Assembly: GCF_015500095.1 (NCBI RefSeq)
Contig: NZ_CP062983.1
Coordinates: forward strand, 3,844,001-3,908,000
Length of the DNA: 64,000 nt
Direction: 5' to 3'
From: Phototrophicus methaneseepsis
Lineage (GTDB): Bacteria > Chloroflexota > Anaerolineae > Aggregatilineales > Phototrophicaceae
Below the pieces are notes generated by a model. The model was not told the DNA's origin, searched no databases, and saw only the letters and a program-made list of their open reading frames with translations. How positions within the stretch are numbered: the first letter of the stretch is position 1; each line of letters opens with the position of its first letter. A program made the translations under genes and the position numbers. Below, piece after piece: positions 44,309 to 52,707 of the stretch.

Positions 44309-45577
44309 ATGAGAAGACAACACATAGCTTTGTCCATGTGGCTTTGCACAATCGTGATGCTAATAACCCGTTTGGGGATACTTACAAGCGCCCAAGATTG
44401 GTCTCTTCGCGGGGCAGAAGTTCGATCACTTGATTATAGTCCTGATGGCAACTATCTAGCTATCGGTGGTGGACCCTTTGCGTGTGTTCCACCAGATGAG
44501 GGCATAGATATCAGCCCGTTTGCCATACGAATTATCGATACACAAACGGGAGCTATCCTCCACACCCTTGAGGCCCATCATTGCGCTGTAAGTGCTATAA
44601 GTTGGAGTCCTGATGGCAGTCAGTTAGCCAGCACAGGCGATGATGGCAGAATCTATATATGGAATGGCACGACCGGCGAGATCGCAATGAGACCCCAAGG
44701 GACCGATCCACGACCAAAAGCCGGTATTACGTGGGACCCTGATGGCCATATGGTTGCTGAATTCAGTTTTCAGGATCAGATCGTTCGTATATGGGATTCA
44801 ACAAGTGGTACAAACCTAGCTATGTTACAACATGACAATAATCAAGGTCAGATAACTGCTATAGCATGGCGTCCTGATGGGACACAAATCGCAGCAGCAG
44901 ATCAGAGCGGGTTTCTATATATATGGGATGTAACGAATGTTCGCACGACAGGAAATGGTGTGTTACTCAATAGCTATCCTGACTTACCAGCCGCCTCCCT
45001 TGCATGGCGTTCAGATGGCCTTCTGGCCTTAGGTGGTCATGAGATCCTGATTGTTGATCCAGATACGGGAACCATTGCACACCAAGAAAGCGGACATGAC
45101 AAGGCGATACTCTCCTTAGCGTGGCATCCTGATGGGGTAAGGTTGGCAAGTGGAGGCCTGGATGGGATGGTACGCGTCTGGGACACCTCAACCAACACAC
45201 TTATAACTTCTTTTGATTATGGTCCTTATGTATTGGCAGTAGCCTGGAGCCCGGATGGCAATACCCTGGCATATGGTGGTGTAGCAAACGAAGACGTAAC
45301 GATACACCAGTTGCCAACTGCTCATGCTGGCCCAGACCAGACGATAACAGACGCAGATGGTAGCAGCGAGGAAGTCGTTTCTCTCGACGGTTTTAGTAGC
45401 AGCGATTCAGATGGGACAGTTGCAAGCTACAGATGGACTGAAGATGACGTAGAGATTGCCACAGGCGTTTCACCACAAGTTGAGCTTGCTGTTGGCATTC
45501 ATACCATCATGCTGACCGTAACAGACAATGATGGGTTGACAGACACCGACACAGTTACAATCACTGTTTTCGAATGA
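44309..45577 (+). CDS. secreted WD40-repeat/PKD protein, array copy 3 (mosaic)
   Basis: 422 residues, the same layout as copies 1 and 2. From the mature start to about codon 165 the DNA is almost identical to copy 1 (DWSLRGAEVRSLDYSPDGNY, PPDEGIDISPFAIRIIDTQT). From SGTNLAMLQHDNNQGQ onward it follows copy 2, apart from a short stretch near 44850-44905 that again follows copy 1. The copy is thus a recombinant of its neighbours. Function as for copy 1. Confidence 0.85.
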   Translation: MRRQHIALSMWLCTIVMLITRLGILTSAQDWSLRGAEVRSLDYSPDGNYLAIGGGPFACVPPDEGIDISPFAIRIIDTQTGAILHTLEAHHCAVSAISWSPDGSQLASTGDDGRIYIWNGTTGEIAMRPQGTDPRPKAGITWDPDGHMVAEFSFQDQIVRIWDSTSGTNLAMLQHDNNQGQITAIAWRPDGTQIAAADQSGFLYIWDVTNVRTTGNGVLLNSYPDLPAASLAWRSDGLLALGGHEILIVDPDTGTIAHQESGHDKAILSLAWHPDGVRLASGGLDGMVRVWDTSTNTLITSFDYGPYVLAVAWSPDGNTLAYGGVANEDVTIHQLPTAHAGPDQTITDADGSSEEVVSLDGFSSSDSDGTVASYRWTEDDVEIATGVSPQVELAVGIHTIMLTVTDNDGLTDTDTVTITVFE

Positions 45578-46052
45578 CCCTATCCTATACCCTAATGAAC
45601 ACTTAAAGCTTACCTATTGAGGGCCTGCTTGTTCTCATTAAGTGACCAATTTCTGGATATCCAGCGATCAACCTTATATTCGATAAGCTGCTTTTTTCGT
45701 ACGTAGGTTGGCGCTGAAATTCTGCTGCGGTACGATTCTAGTCGCCACTCGCTAATAGGGACTTTCCATGTCGTGAGCAGCTTATCTAGTCTTTCTGCTT
45801 TGTCGTTACCACACCTGACTAGTAACTCATTATGCCTCAGTAAGCCTCCACCTTATGCACACCCAAGCTCACCTGAAGATTCTACTCTCCATAATTTTTC
45901 TCAGAGCTAGCAGCTTTGAATCGCATCGTTGAAACGTTGTGCTAAATGTCACATTCGCCACATGACATGCGCCATTCACTCTTTGTGACAAATTGAACTA
46001 TCTTTATTGTGTATTCGCTTATCCGAATACTCGAGAGCATTGGAATCGGAAT
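45578..46052. other. intergenic region: spacer repeat, inverted repeat, ArsR promoter
   Basis: Begins with the array spacer repeat to about 45677, then unique sequence. GATAAGCTGCT (45682-45692) and AGCAGCTTATC (45776-45786) are perfect 11-bp inverted repeats 83 bp apart. Near the end an ATGTCA-N11-TGACAT inverted repeat (45946-45968) may be an ArsR-type operator. No gene is supported. Confidence 0.6.
45946..45968 (+). promoter_or_regulatory. inverted repeat upstream of ArsR gene, possible operator
   Basis: ATGTCA (45946-45951) and TGACAT (45963-45968) spaced by 11 bp, about 85 bp before the regulator start. ArsR-family proteins typically bind imperfect inverted repeats near their own promoter. 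A second one, TAGTTT-N6-AAACTA (46392-46409), lies just before the cytochrome gene. Confidence 0.35.
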
Positions 46053-46379
46053 ATGAGCATACCTACACTCGAAGAACTCAGCCTCTTACATACGAACATT
46101 TGCCATGCTATTGGTGATCCCAAACGAATTCTCATTCTCTATACGTTACAAGAATCTCCACTCAATGTGACAGAACTAACTGAAAAGTTGGGAATGCCTC
46201 AGCCAACTGTGTCACGACATTTGGCGATATTGCGAGAGCGATCATTGGTACAGTGCGAAAGGGATGGTACGACAGTGACCTACCATCTCGCAGATGACCG
46301 CATAATCAGCGTATTGAACATTATGCGAAACGTGTTAAGAGACATTGTTGAGGGAGCAGCAGATTCACTAAGCAAATAA
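46053..46379 (+). CDS. ArsR-family transcriptional regulator
   Basis: 108 residues from ATG 46053 (an upstream start at 45993 would add 20 non-conserved residues). The winged helix is clear: ICHAIGDPKRILILYTLQES, then LNVTELTEKLGMPQPTVSRH as the helix-turn-helix, then LAILRERSLVQCERDGTTVT as the wing. Only one Cys is present (in LVQCERDG) apart from that in NICHAIG, so a two-Cys metal site of the classical type is not obvious; a redox or persulfide-sensing role would fit. It lies 40 bp ahead of the octahaem cytochrome gene and probably represses the operon. Confidence 0.88.
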   Translation: MSIPTLEELSLLHTNICHAIGDPKRILILYTLQESPLNVTELTEKLGMPQPTVSRHLAILRERSLVQCERDGTTVTYHLADDRIISVLNIMRNVLRDIVEGAADSLSK

Positions 46380-46419
46380 ATTTCTACAAGTTAGTTTTAG
46401 AACAAACTAGGTTTAAACA

Positions 46420-47874
46420 ATGATTCATCAAAGATTTATTTGGATATTTGGTCTGCTAGGCACAGGGCTGATTGTATTTGGCACTGTGTTTTTTCTGGTT
46501 TCACCATCTACGACTATCGAAGATGATCCCTGGGCAAATGTGCCCATTCGGGTTGATGGGACCGATCATAGTAATCTCATCACGGGTGCCTTGGCGGATA
46601 GCGGGACAACACTTGAAACCGGTCCCGACGTTACGCGGCTGTGCCTGACCTGTCATGAAGATGCCGCCCATGAAGTCATGGATACTGTTCACTGGACATG
46701 GCAATCAGAGCCGATAGAGGTCAGCTGGCGAGACGAGCCCGTTTCAATCGGTAAAGCAAACACACTGAATAACTTCTGTATTGGTATCCAATCAAATGAA
46801 GCAGGTTGTACGCGGTGTCATGCTGGCTATGGATGGTCAGACGATACATTTGATTTCACCACAGAAGACAACACCGACTGCCTCGTGTGCCATGACCAAA
46901 GCGGAACCTACGTTAAAGCGAGTGCGGGTCTACCCGCTGAAGGCGTTGATCTGATTTCTGTTGCCCAAAGTGTGGGCACACCGACCCGAGAGAATTGCGG
47001 GGGTTGTCATTTCAATGGTGGTGGCGGCAACGGTGTGAAACATGGTGATCTCGATGAGAGCCTGTACTTCCCGACTGAGAATGTTGATGTCCACATGGGC
47101 CGCTACGACTTCCTCTGTGTTGACTGCCACGAGACAGAACAGCACCAAATCAGTGGGCGTTCAATATCTGTTAGCGTAGATAACGCTAACCAGGTTGCTT
47201 GCACAGACTGTCATACGGCTGACCTGGTCCATGGTGATGAACGCATCACTGCCCATCTAGATACTGTTGCCTGCCAGACCTGCCACGTTCCAGCGGGCGC
47301 CTTACGTGACGCAACCAAGATGGAGTGGGACTGGTCAACCGCTGGTGACCCAGATCGTGAAGAAAACATCCATGAGTATTTACGCATCAAGGGCAGCTTC
47401 GTATACGAGAGAAATTTCATGCCGGATTACCTGTGGTATGACGGCACTGCTCAGCATTACATCCTAGGTGATGAGATTGACCCGAATGAGGTTGCTTTCA
47501 TCAACAAACTAAACGGCAGCATAGATGATCCCAATTCAATGATCTGGCCGTTCAAAGTGCATGATGCAAACCAGCCCTACGACACTGTCTACAATATCTT
47601 GTTACAGCCGAATACAGTTGGCCCAGAAGGCTATTGGACGCTGTTCGATTGGGATCTTGCCTTGCAGAATGGCGCAGAAGCCGCAGGCATTCCCTACAGT
47701 GGTGAGTACGGCTTCACGCATACACAGATGTTCTGGCCCCAGACCCATATGGTCCAGCCAGCGGAAAATGCACTTCAATGTACTGACTGCCATTCAGATA
47801 ATGGCCGCTTCGACTGGGAAGCCCTAGGCTACATCGGCGATCCGATGACCTGGGGTGGCCGCGACAGTCAATAA
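46420..47874 (+). CDS. octahaem c-type cytochrome, tetrathionate-reductase (OTR) family
   Basis: 484 residues with an uncleaved N-terminal membrane segment (FIWIFGLLGTGLIVFGTVFF). Eight CxxCH haem motifs are present: CLTCH, CTRCH, CLVCH, CGGCH, CVDCH, CTDCH, CQTCH and CTDCH. The start of the mature domain (GPDVTRLCLTCHEDAAHEVM ... DTVHWTW) matches the OTR family, whose best-known member reduces tetrathionate, nitrite and hydroxylamine in vitro. It sits outside the membrane and would exchange electrons with the haem protein encoded next, which overlaps or abuts it. In the YeeE/YedE context sulfur-compound redox is the best guess. Confidence 0.85.
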   Translation: MIHQRFIWIFGLLGTGLIVFGTVFFLVSPSTTIEDDPWANVPIRVDGTDHSNLITGALADSGTTLETGPDVTRLCLTCHEDAAHEVMDTVHWTWQSEPIEVSWRDEPVSIGKANTLNNFCIGIQSNEAGCTRCHAGYGWSDDTFDFTTEDNTDCLVCHDQSGTYVKASAGLPAEGVDLISVAQSVGTPTRENCGGCHFNGGGGNGVKHGDLDESLYFPTENVDVHMGRYDFLCVDCHETEQHQISGRSISVSVDNANQVACTDCHTADLVHGDERITAHLDTVACQTCHVPAGALRDATKMEWDWSTAGDPDREENIHEYLRIKGSFVYERNFMPDYLWYDGTAQHYILGDEIDPNEVAFINKLNGSIDDPNSMIWPFKVHDANQPYDTVYNILLQPNTVGPEGYWTLFDWDLALQNGAEAAGIPYSGEYGFTHTQMFWPQTHMVQPAENALQCTDCHSDNGRFDWEALGYIGDPMTWGGRDSQ

Positions 47875-47884
47875 GGGGTTACTG

Positions 47885-50497
47885 ATGATTCGCTTGAACA
47901 AGACTTTTAGAACCCCAGCCCTACTGACGATTTTCGGTATTGTATTCATCGCCGTCGCTCTTTATCTCATGGCTGGCGCATCCCGTATAGTGGCACAGGA
48001 CAACCCGCTGCATCCGACGTTTGCATTGTTGGATACAGACGGCAATGCTGTCATTGAAACAGGAAATTCTGTTTCTACGATTCAGACATGTGGTAGTTGT
48101 CACGATGCCGACTTCATCGCCAGCCACAGCGTTCATGCTGATGTTGGTCTCAGCCTGATAGGCCGTGATACTTATCGTGACTGGCAAATATCCAACGGTC
48201 TGTATGGCGGCTGGGACCCGATTCACTACGACTACCTATCAGAAGACGATCTCGACTTGGATGGCTGGATTCAGACCTATGGGCTGCGCCATGCAGGTGG
48301 TGGGCCCGTCGCTGATGTCGGTATCGAGATGAACTGCTTCCTCTGCCATCTTGAGCAGCCAAGTAACGAAGCGCGCATCAATGAACTCGTTGCTGGAAAT
48401 TATACCTGGGCCAGTACGGCGACATTAGCCAACACAGGGATTGTGACTGACTCTGACGCGGGTTGGCAGTGGAATGCCGATGCATTCAATGATGATGGCC
48501 AACTGCTTGAGGAATATATCACCGTTAGCAGCCCGAGCAATGCAAACTGTGGCCAATGTCACGGTATTGTTCACGGGAATGCACAAGAGCCACTCGTCTT
48601 TGAGCCTGAGGACACCTCACAGTGGCACACGCTTATCACAGGCCAGCTCTATTCACCACAGCGGATCAGTAACAGTGGCATGAATATCGCCAACAAAGAC
48701 GACATGGCCCGGTCCTGGGATGTGCATGCTGAGCGTGTCGTCAACTGCATCGACTGCCACTACTCGCTCAACAATCCCGTGTTCTTTGTGGAGTCCAACG
48801 CGAGCCGTCCCGAGCACCTGACATTCGATCCGCGCCGTATGGACATCAATGAATTCCTGACACGGCCACTCCACCAGTTTGCTAACGGCGGCTCGGAATA
48901 CGATGAGGTCTTCCCGGCGTTCACACGTTCCACACGGACGTGCACATCATGCCACGATGTCGTATCCACACACAATTGGCTGCCATATGCCGAACGACAC
49001 ACGGAAGCACTGGCTTGTGAAACCTGCCATATTCCAGAGTTGACTGCACCTGCGCTTGAATCTGCTGACTGGACTGTCTTGAATACAGACGGAAGTGCTG
49101 TCTTCACATATCGTGGGATCGAAGGTGAGGATAGTTCTGCCCTGCTAACAGGATACAAGCCCGTTATCCTTCCGCAGGAACAAGGCGATAATGTCGTGCT
49201 GGCGCCGTATAATCTTATAACGAGCTGGTACTGGGTCTACGGCGATTCCCGGCAACCGGTTCCAATGGAAGCCCTGCAAGCAGCCTGGCTAGACAATAGC
49301 GCCTATGCTGAGGATATTATCGCGCTGTTTGATGCCAACGCTGATGGTCGTATCGATGTTGAAGAATTGGTCATCGACAGTGATGAAAAGGCCAATCTAA
49401 TCGCCGAACGATTGGCAGAACAAGGCTATGAAGACGCACAGATCGCGGGGGATGTGGAAGCCTATAGCATCCATCACAATGTCACTTATGGCGAATGGGC
49501 GATCAGTAGCTGCGAAACATGCCACAGCGACGACTCACTACTGGCAGCGCCGATGGTCATCAGCAATCGCACGCCGGGTAGTATAGAGCCTACGTTCATC
49601 AACAGCGACAATGCCAAACTGAACGGCACGCTGAGCATCAATGACAATGGCATGCTTATGTACGATCCGTCATTCGATACGGAGCCTGCCAATTTCTATA
49701 TCATGGGTAAGAGCAATGTGTCGATCATTGATTGGATCGGCGTGCTGCTGTTCTTAGGTTCACTGGCAGGCGTGATGCTCCATGCTGGCTTGCGCTACCT
49801 GGCAGCGCGTCGTGTTTCCGCTCCATCAGAGCCAGAGCTGCGCGAAGTCTACATGTATACAATCTATGAACGGCAATGGCACTGGCTGCAAACGGTGGTC
49901 ATTTTCGGCCTGATCTTTACGGGTCTAGTTATCCACAAGCCAGACATGTTTGGCATGTTCAGCTTCCGATATATCGTGCTAATACATAATGCCCTTGCGA
50001 TCATTCTGGTCATCAATGCGGCGCTGGCGGCCTTCTATCATTTTGTTAGCGGCGAGATTCAGCAATTTTTGCCCAAACCCGTTGGTTTCTTCGACAAGAT
50101 GTTTGCCCAGGCGCGTTATTACCTGTGGGGCATCTTCCACAATGAGCCACATCCGTTCGAGAAGACACGTGATGCCAAGATGAACCCCATCCAGCAGTTG
50201 ACCTACTTCGGCCTGCTGAATGTGCTGCTGCCGTTGCAGGTTCTTACAGGTATCGCCATGTGGGGTGCACAGCAATGGCCGGAAGTCACAGCTAGCCTGG
50301 GCGGCTTACCCTTCTTGGCACCCTTCCACTCGTTGATCGCGTGGTTACTGGCCACTTTCATTGTCGTCCATGTTTATATGACTACAACGGGCCATACCCC
50401 CTTAGCCAATATTAGAGCCATGATTTTCGGCTGGGATGAGGTCGAAACACATGAGGCCGAATCTCACACAACAGAATCAACAGGAGCAACGTCATGA
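47885..50497 (+). CDS. heptahaem cytochrome c fused to cytochrome b561-type membrane domain
   Basis: 870 residues from ATG 47885, with AAGGGG 6 nt upstream. An N-terminal membrane segment (LLTIFGIVFIAVALYLMAGA) is followed by a large extracytoplasmic part with seven CxxCH motifs (CGSCH, CFLCH, CGQCH, CIDCH, CTSCH, CETCH, CETCH). Between haems six and seven is an EF-hand-like loop, LFDANADGRIDVEELVIDSD. From about residue 610 four or five membrane helices with His residues (YERQWHWLQTVVIFGLIFTG, YIVLIHNALAIILVINAAL, FHSLIAWLLATFIVVHVY) form a cytochrome b of the formate-dehydrogenase-gamma/b561 kind. The fusion can link the quinone pool to the octahaem protein. Confidence 0.88.
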   Translation: MIRLNKTFRTPALLTIFGIVFIAVALYLMAGASRIVAQDNPLHPTFALLDTDGNAVIETGNSVSTIQTCGSCHDADFIASHSVHADVGLSLIGRDTYRDWQISNGLYGGWDPIHYDYLSEDDLDLDGWIQTYGLRHAGGGPVADVGIEMNCFLCHLEQPSNEARINELVAGNYTWASTATLANTGIVTDSDAGWQWNADAFNDDGQLLEEYITVSSPSNANCGQCHGIVHGNAQEPLVFEPEDTSQWHTLITGQLYSPQRISNSGMNIANKDDMARSWDVHAERVVNCIDCHYSLNNPVFFVESNASRPEHLTFDPRRMDINEFLTRPLHQFANGGSEYDEVFPAFTRSTRTCTSCHDVVSTHNWLPYAERHTEALACETCHIPELTAPALESADWTVLNTDGSAVFTYRGIEGEDSSALLTGYKPVILPQEQGDNVVLAPYNLITSWYWVYGDSRQPVPMEALQAAWLDNSAYAEDIIALFDANADGRIDVEELVIDSDEKANLIAERLAEQGYEDAQIAGDVEAYSIHHNVTYGEWAISSCETCHSDDSLLAAPMVISNRTPGSIEPTFINSDNAKLNGTLSINDNGMLMYDPSFDTEPANFYIMGKSNVSIIDWIGVLLFLGSLAGVMLHAGLRYLAARRVSAPSEPELREVYMYTIYERQWHWLQTVVIFGLIFTGLVIHKPDMFGMFSFRYIVLIHNALAIILVINAALAAFYHFVSGEIQQFLPKPVGFFDKMFAQARYYLWGIFHNEPHPFEKTRDAKMNPIQQLTYFGLLNVLLPLQVLTGIAMWGAQQWPEVTASLGGLPFLAPFHSLIAWLLATFIVVHVYMTTTGHTPLANIRAMIFGWDEVETHEAESHTTESTGATS

Positions 50498-51072
50498 CGA
50501 CTCTCAATCCGAATATGGAGCGTAATCTGGTGACTGCGGCGAATGATGCAGCCGGGGAGACTCAGGCCAAGCCCTACGTCAATCCGTATTTCGCAGCTAT
50601 CTTGCTGGGCATCGTCCTTTTCCTGGCCTTCTTCATCACGGGGAGTGGTCTGGGTGCATCCGGCGGTCTGAACCGTATCCTGGTTGTTGCAGAAGATTTA
50701 ATCGCACCGGGGCATGTCGACAATGTGCCGTATCTAATCGACATGGCTGGTGGCGATAGGAACCCTCTCGATAACTGGATCGTTTTCCTAACGCTTGGCA
50801 CCGTCATTGGTGGTTTTGTCTCAGGCTGGCGCAACAAGCGCATCAAAGTGGAAACGGTCAAGGGCCCACGCATTACCCGTGAAACACGCTGGTTGATGGC
50901 CTTCATCGGCGGCACGTTGATGGGTTACGGTGCTCGGTTAGCGCGCGGTTGTACATCTGGCCAGGCACTATCTGGTGGCGCAGTATTATCCGTCGGAAGT
51001 TGGGCATTCATGTTTGCTGTTTTCGGTGGTGCCTACGCACTTGCCTATTTTGTCCGCAGACTCTGGTACTAG
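50494..51072 (+). CDS. YeeE/YedE-family sulfur transporter, first half-type
   Basis: 192 residues, overlapping the preceding gene by 4 nt (ATGA). Membrane helices at about 28-50 (YFAAILLGIVLFLAFFITGS), 87-107, 135-155 and 165-188. The conserved Cys motif of the YeeE/TsuA family is in ARGCTSGQALSGGAVLSVGS. This family imports thiosulfate or related sulfur compounds through a chain of Cys residues. It corresponds to one half of the full-length transporters; the next gene supplies the other half. Confidence 0.85.
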   Translation: MTTLNPNMERNLVTAANDAAGETQAKPYVNPYFAAILLGIVLFLAFFITGSGLGASGGLNRILVVAEDLIAPGHVDNVPYLIDMAGGDRNPLDNWIVFLTLGTVIGGFVSGWRNKRIKVETVKGPRITRETRWLMAFIGGTLMGYGARLARGCTSGQALSGGAVLSVGSWAFMFAVFGGAYALAYFVRRLWY

Positions 51073-51084
51073 GGAGGACATAAA

Positions 51085-52317
51085 ATGGCACCCTTCCCAC
51101 TTAATCTTACTGAACTGCTCGGCCACTGGCCATCATATATCGTCTATCTGGTTATCGGTTTCGCCTTTGGCTACGTCCTGGAAATCGCAGGTTTTGGTAA
51201 CTCTAGTAAATTAGCTGCCCAGTTCTACTTTAAAGAAATGACTGTGCTTAAGGTTATGTTCGGCGCAATCATCGTCGCTATGGTACTGATTTTTGGCGCA
51301 ACGGGTCTCGGATTACTGGATTACAACCTGATCTATGTAAACCCAACCTATCTGTGGCCGGGTATCATCGGTGGCTTGATTATGGGCTTCGGCTTCATCA
51401 TTGGTGGCTTTTGCCCTGGGACATCGCTCGTTTCTGCAGCTACTGCCAAGCTCGATGGCATTATGTTCGTGCTCGGTGTGTTCCTGGGTATCTTCCTGTT
51501 TGGCGAGACAGTTGGGCTGTACGAAGATTTCTGGTATTCGTCCTATATGGGGCGCTTCACACTGATGGACCTGTTCAATACGGGTGTCGGTCCGATTGTG
51601 GTGGTCGTTGTGATTGCGGCAATCCTGGCGTTCTTGGGTGCAGAAATGGCCGAGAAATATATCGGTAAGATGCCGTTAGCCCAGTTCGGACGCTGGCGTT
51701 ACAGCGCTGCTGCTGGCATCATCGTGCTGGCATTTGTCGTCTTATTTATTGGCCAGCCAACCAACGCTGACAAATGGGCACGCATGGCCGATGAGCAAGA
51801 AACACGTATTGAAAACCGTGAAATCTACATCCATCCTGGCGAGATCTTGCATCTGATGGAAGATCCTAAGATCACAGTCAAAATGATTGATGTGCGCTCA
51901 GAGACGGACTATAACATCTTCCATGTTCTGGATGCGAAGCACATTCCTGCGGATCAAATTCAATCTTATGTTGGCGAATTCAACCTTGAACCGGCGAACA
52001 CGGTGTTTATGTTGATGTCCAATGACGAGGAAACAGCAACCGAGGCGTGGCGTACCCTGATTGCTGAAAGTGTCCCCAATGTTTATGTGCTTGAGGGTGG
52101 CGTCAATAACTGGGTGAGCATATTCAGTGACAAAGAATTCGTAACCAGCGCGCAAGTGCCTGATCATGCTGCTGACACCCTCGCCTTCGCGTTCCCATCA
52201 GCATTGGGTTCGCGCAGTCCGGCTGCCGATCCAAATCCAGATGTCTATGAACTTGAATATGAATCCAAAGTGGTACTTGAGCTGAAGCGGGGCCCCGCAA
52301 GTGGTGGGTGTGGTTAA
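51085..52317 (+). CDS. YeeE/YedE-family transporter fused to degenerate rhodanese domain
   Basis: 410 residues. The N-terminal 225 residues are a YeeE-type membrane domain with the conserved IGGFCPGTSLVSAATAKLDG motif and six helices (VYLVIGFAFGYVLEIAGFGN first). About 245-365 is a rhodanese-like fold (VKMIDVRSETDYNIFHVLDA). The active-site loop, where a catalytic Cys is normal, reads FMLMSNDEETATEAW, so the sulfurtransferase Cys is missing. The chain ends GPASGGCG, which puts a Cys next to last. A role in passing sulfane sulfur from import to the cytoplasm is likely but would use a different Cys. Confidence 0.85.
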   Translation: MAPFPLNLTELLGHWPSYIVYLVIGFAFGYVLEIAGFGNSSKLAAQFYFKEMTVLKVMFGAIIVAMVLIFGATGLGLLDYNLIYVNPTYLWPGIIGGLIMGFGFIIGGFCPGTSLVSAATAKLDGIMFVLGVFLGIFLFGETVGLYEDFWYSSYMGRFTLMDLFNTGVGPIVVVVVIAAILAFLGAEMAEKYIGKMPLAQFGRWRYSAAAGIIVLAFVVLFIGQPTNADKWARMADEQETRIENREIYIHPGEILHLMEDPKITVKMIDVRSETDYNIFHVLDAKHIPADQIQSYVGEFNLEPANTVFMLMSNDEETATEAWRTLIAESVPNVYVLEGGVNNWVSIFSDKEFVTSAQVPDHAADTLAFAFPSALGSRSPAADPNPDVYELEYESKVVLELKRGPASGGCG

Positions 52318-52352
52318 GTCTTTCATAGTAATCTGAATTTCACAACATTTTG

Positions 52353-52385
52353 GAGAGGCGATATGATATCGTCTCTCTTTTGCTT
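52353..52385 (+). terminator. Rho-independent terminator of the cytochrome/YeeE operon
   Basis: 10-bp stem GAGAGGCGAT/ATCGTCTCTC with one G-T pair, followed by TTTTGCTTTTTT. Confidence 0.85.
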
Positions 52386-52601
52386 TTTTACAAACAGATT
52401 TAGCAGCACTAGGTTGACCTCATATTCTCCCTTGATAGGCTATCTCCCTATGAAGGCATGAGGCCTCTACAAGTTCAACATTAGAATGTCATCTAGGGTA
52501 TCTATAAATTGGAACAGCGAAAAATATAATCGCTGCTCCACCTTATAGATTTTACGTTGTATGCCTTTGAGCGATGCAGATGCACCAGTCCTCTTTTTAA
52601 G

Positions 52602-52621
52602 CAGCTAGCCTAGGCTAGCTG
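52602..52621. repeat. 20-bp perfect palindrome
   Basis: CAGCTAGCCTAGGCTAGCTG reads the same on both strands. It lies about 90 bp beyond the stop of the SH3-protein gene, without a T-run. Possible terminator, protein site or relic of a small element. Confidence 0.6.
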
Positions 52622-52707
52622 AGCAACTCCCATTTGTTCCCTGAGTCTGCACGCTGCGGTTGAAAGTATTCAAAGCTGCTTCACTAGCGTGCTAGAGTAA
52701 CAACCAT

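Larger units (their letters stand above)
52318..52707. other. intergenic region with terminator and palindromes
   Basis: 390 bp between converging genes. It contains the operon terminator (52353-52385), a hairpin GGAACAGCGA/TCGCTGCTCC (52511-52539) and a 20-bp perfect palindrome (52602-52621). No gene is supported. Confidence 0.6.
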
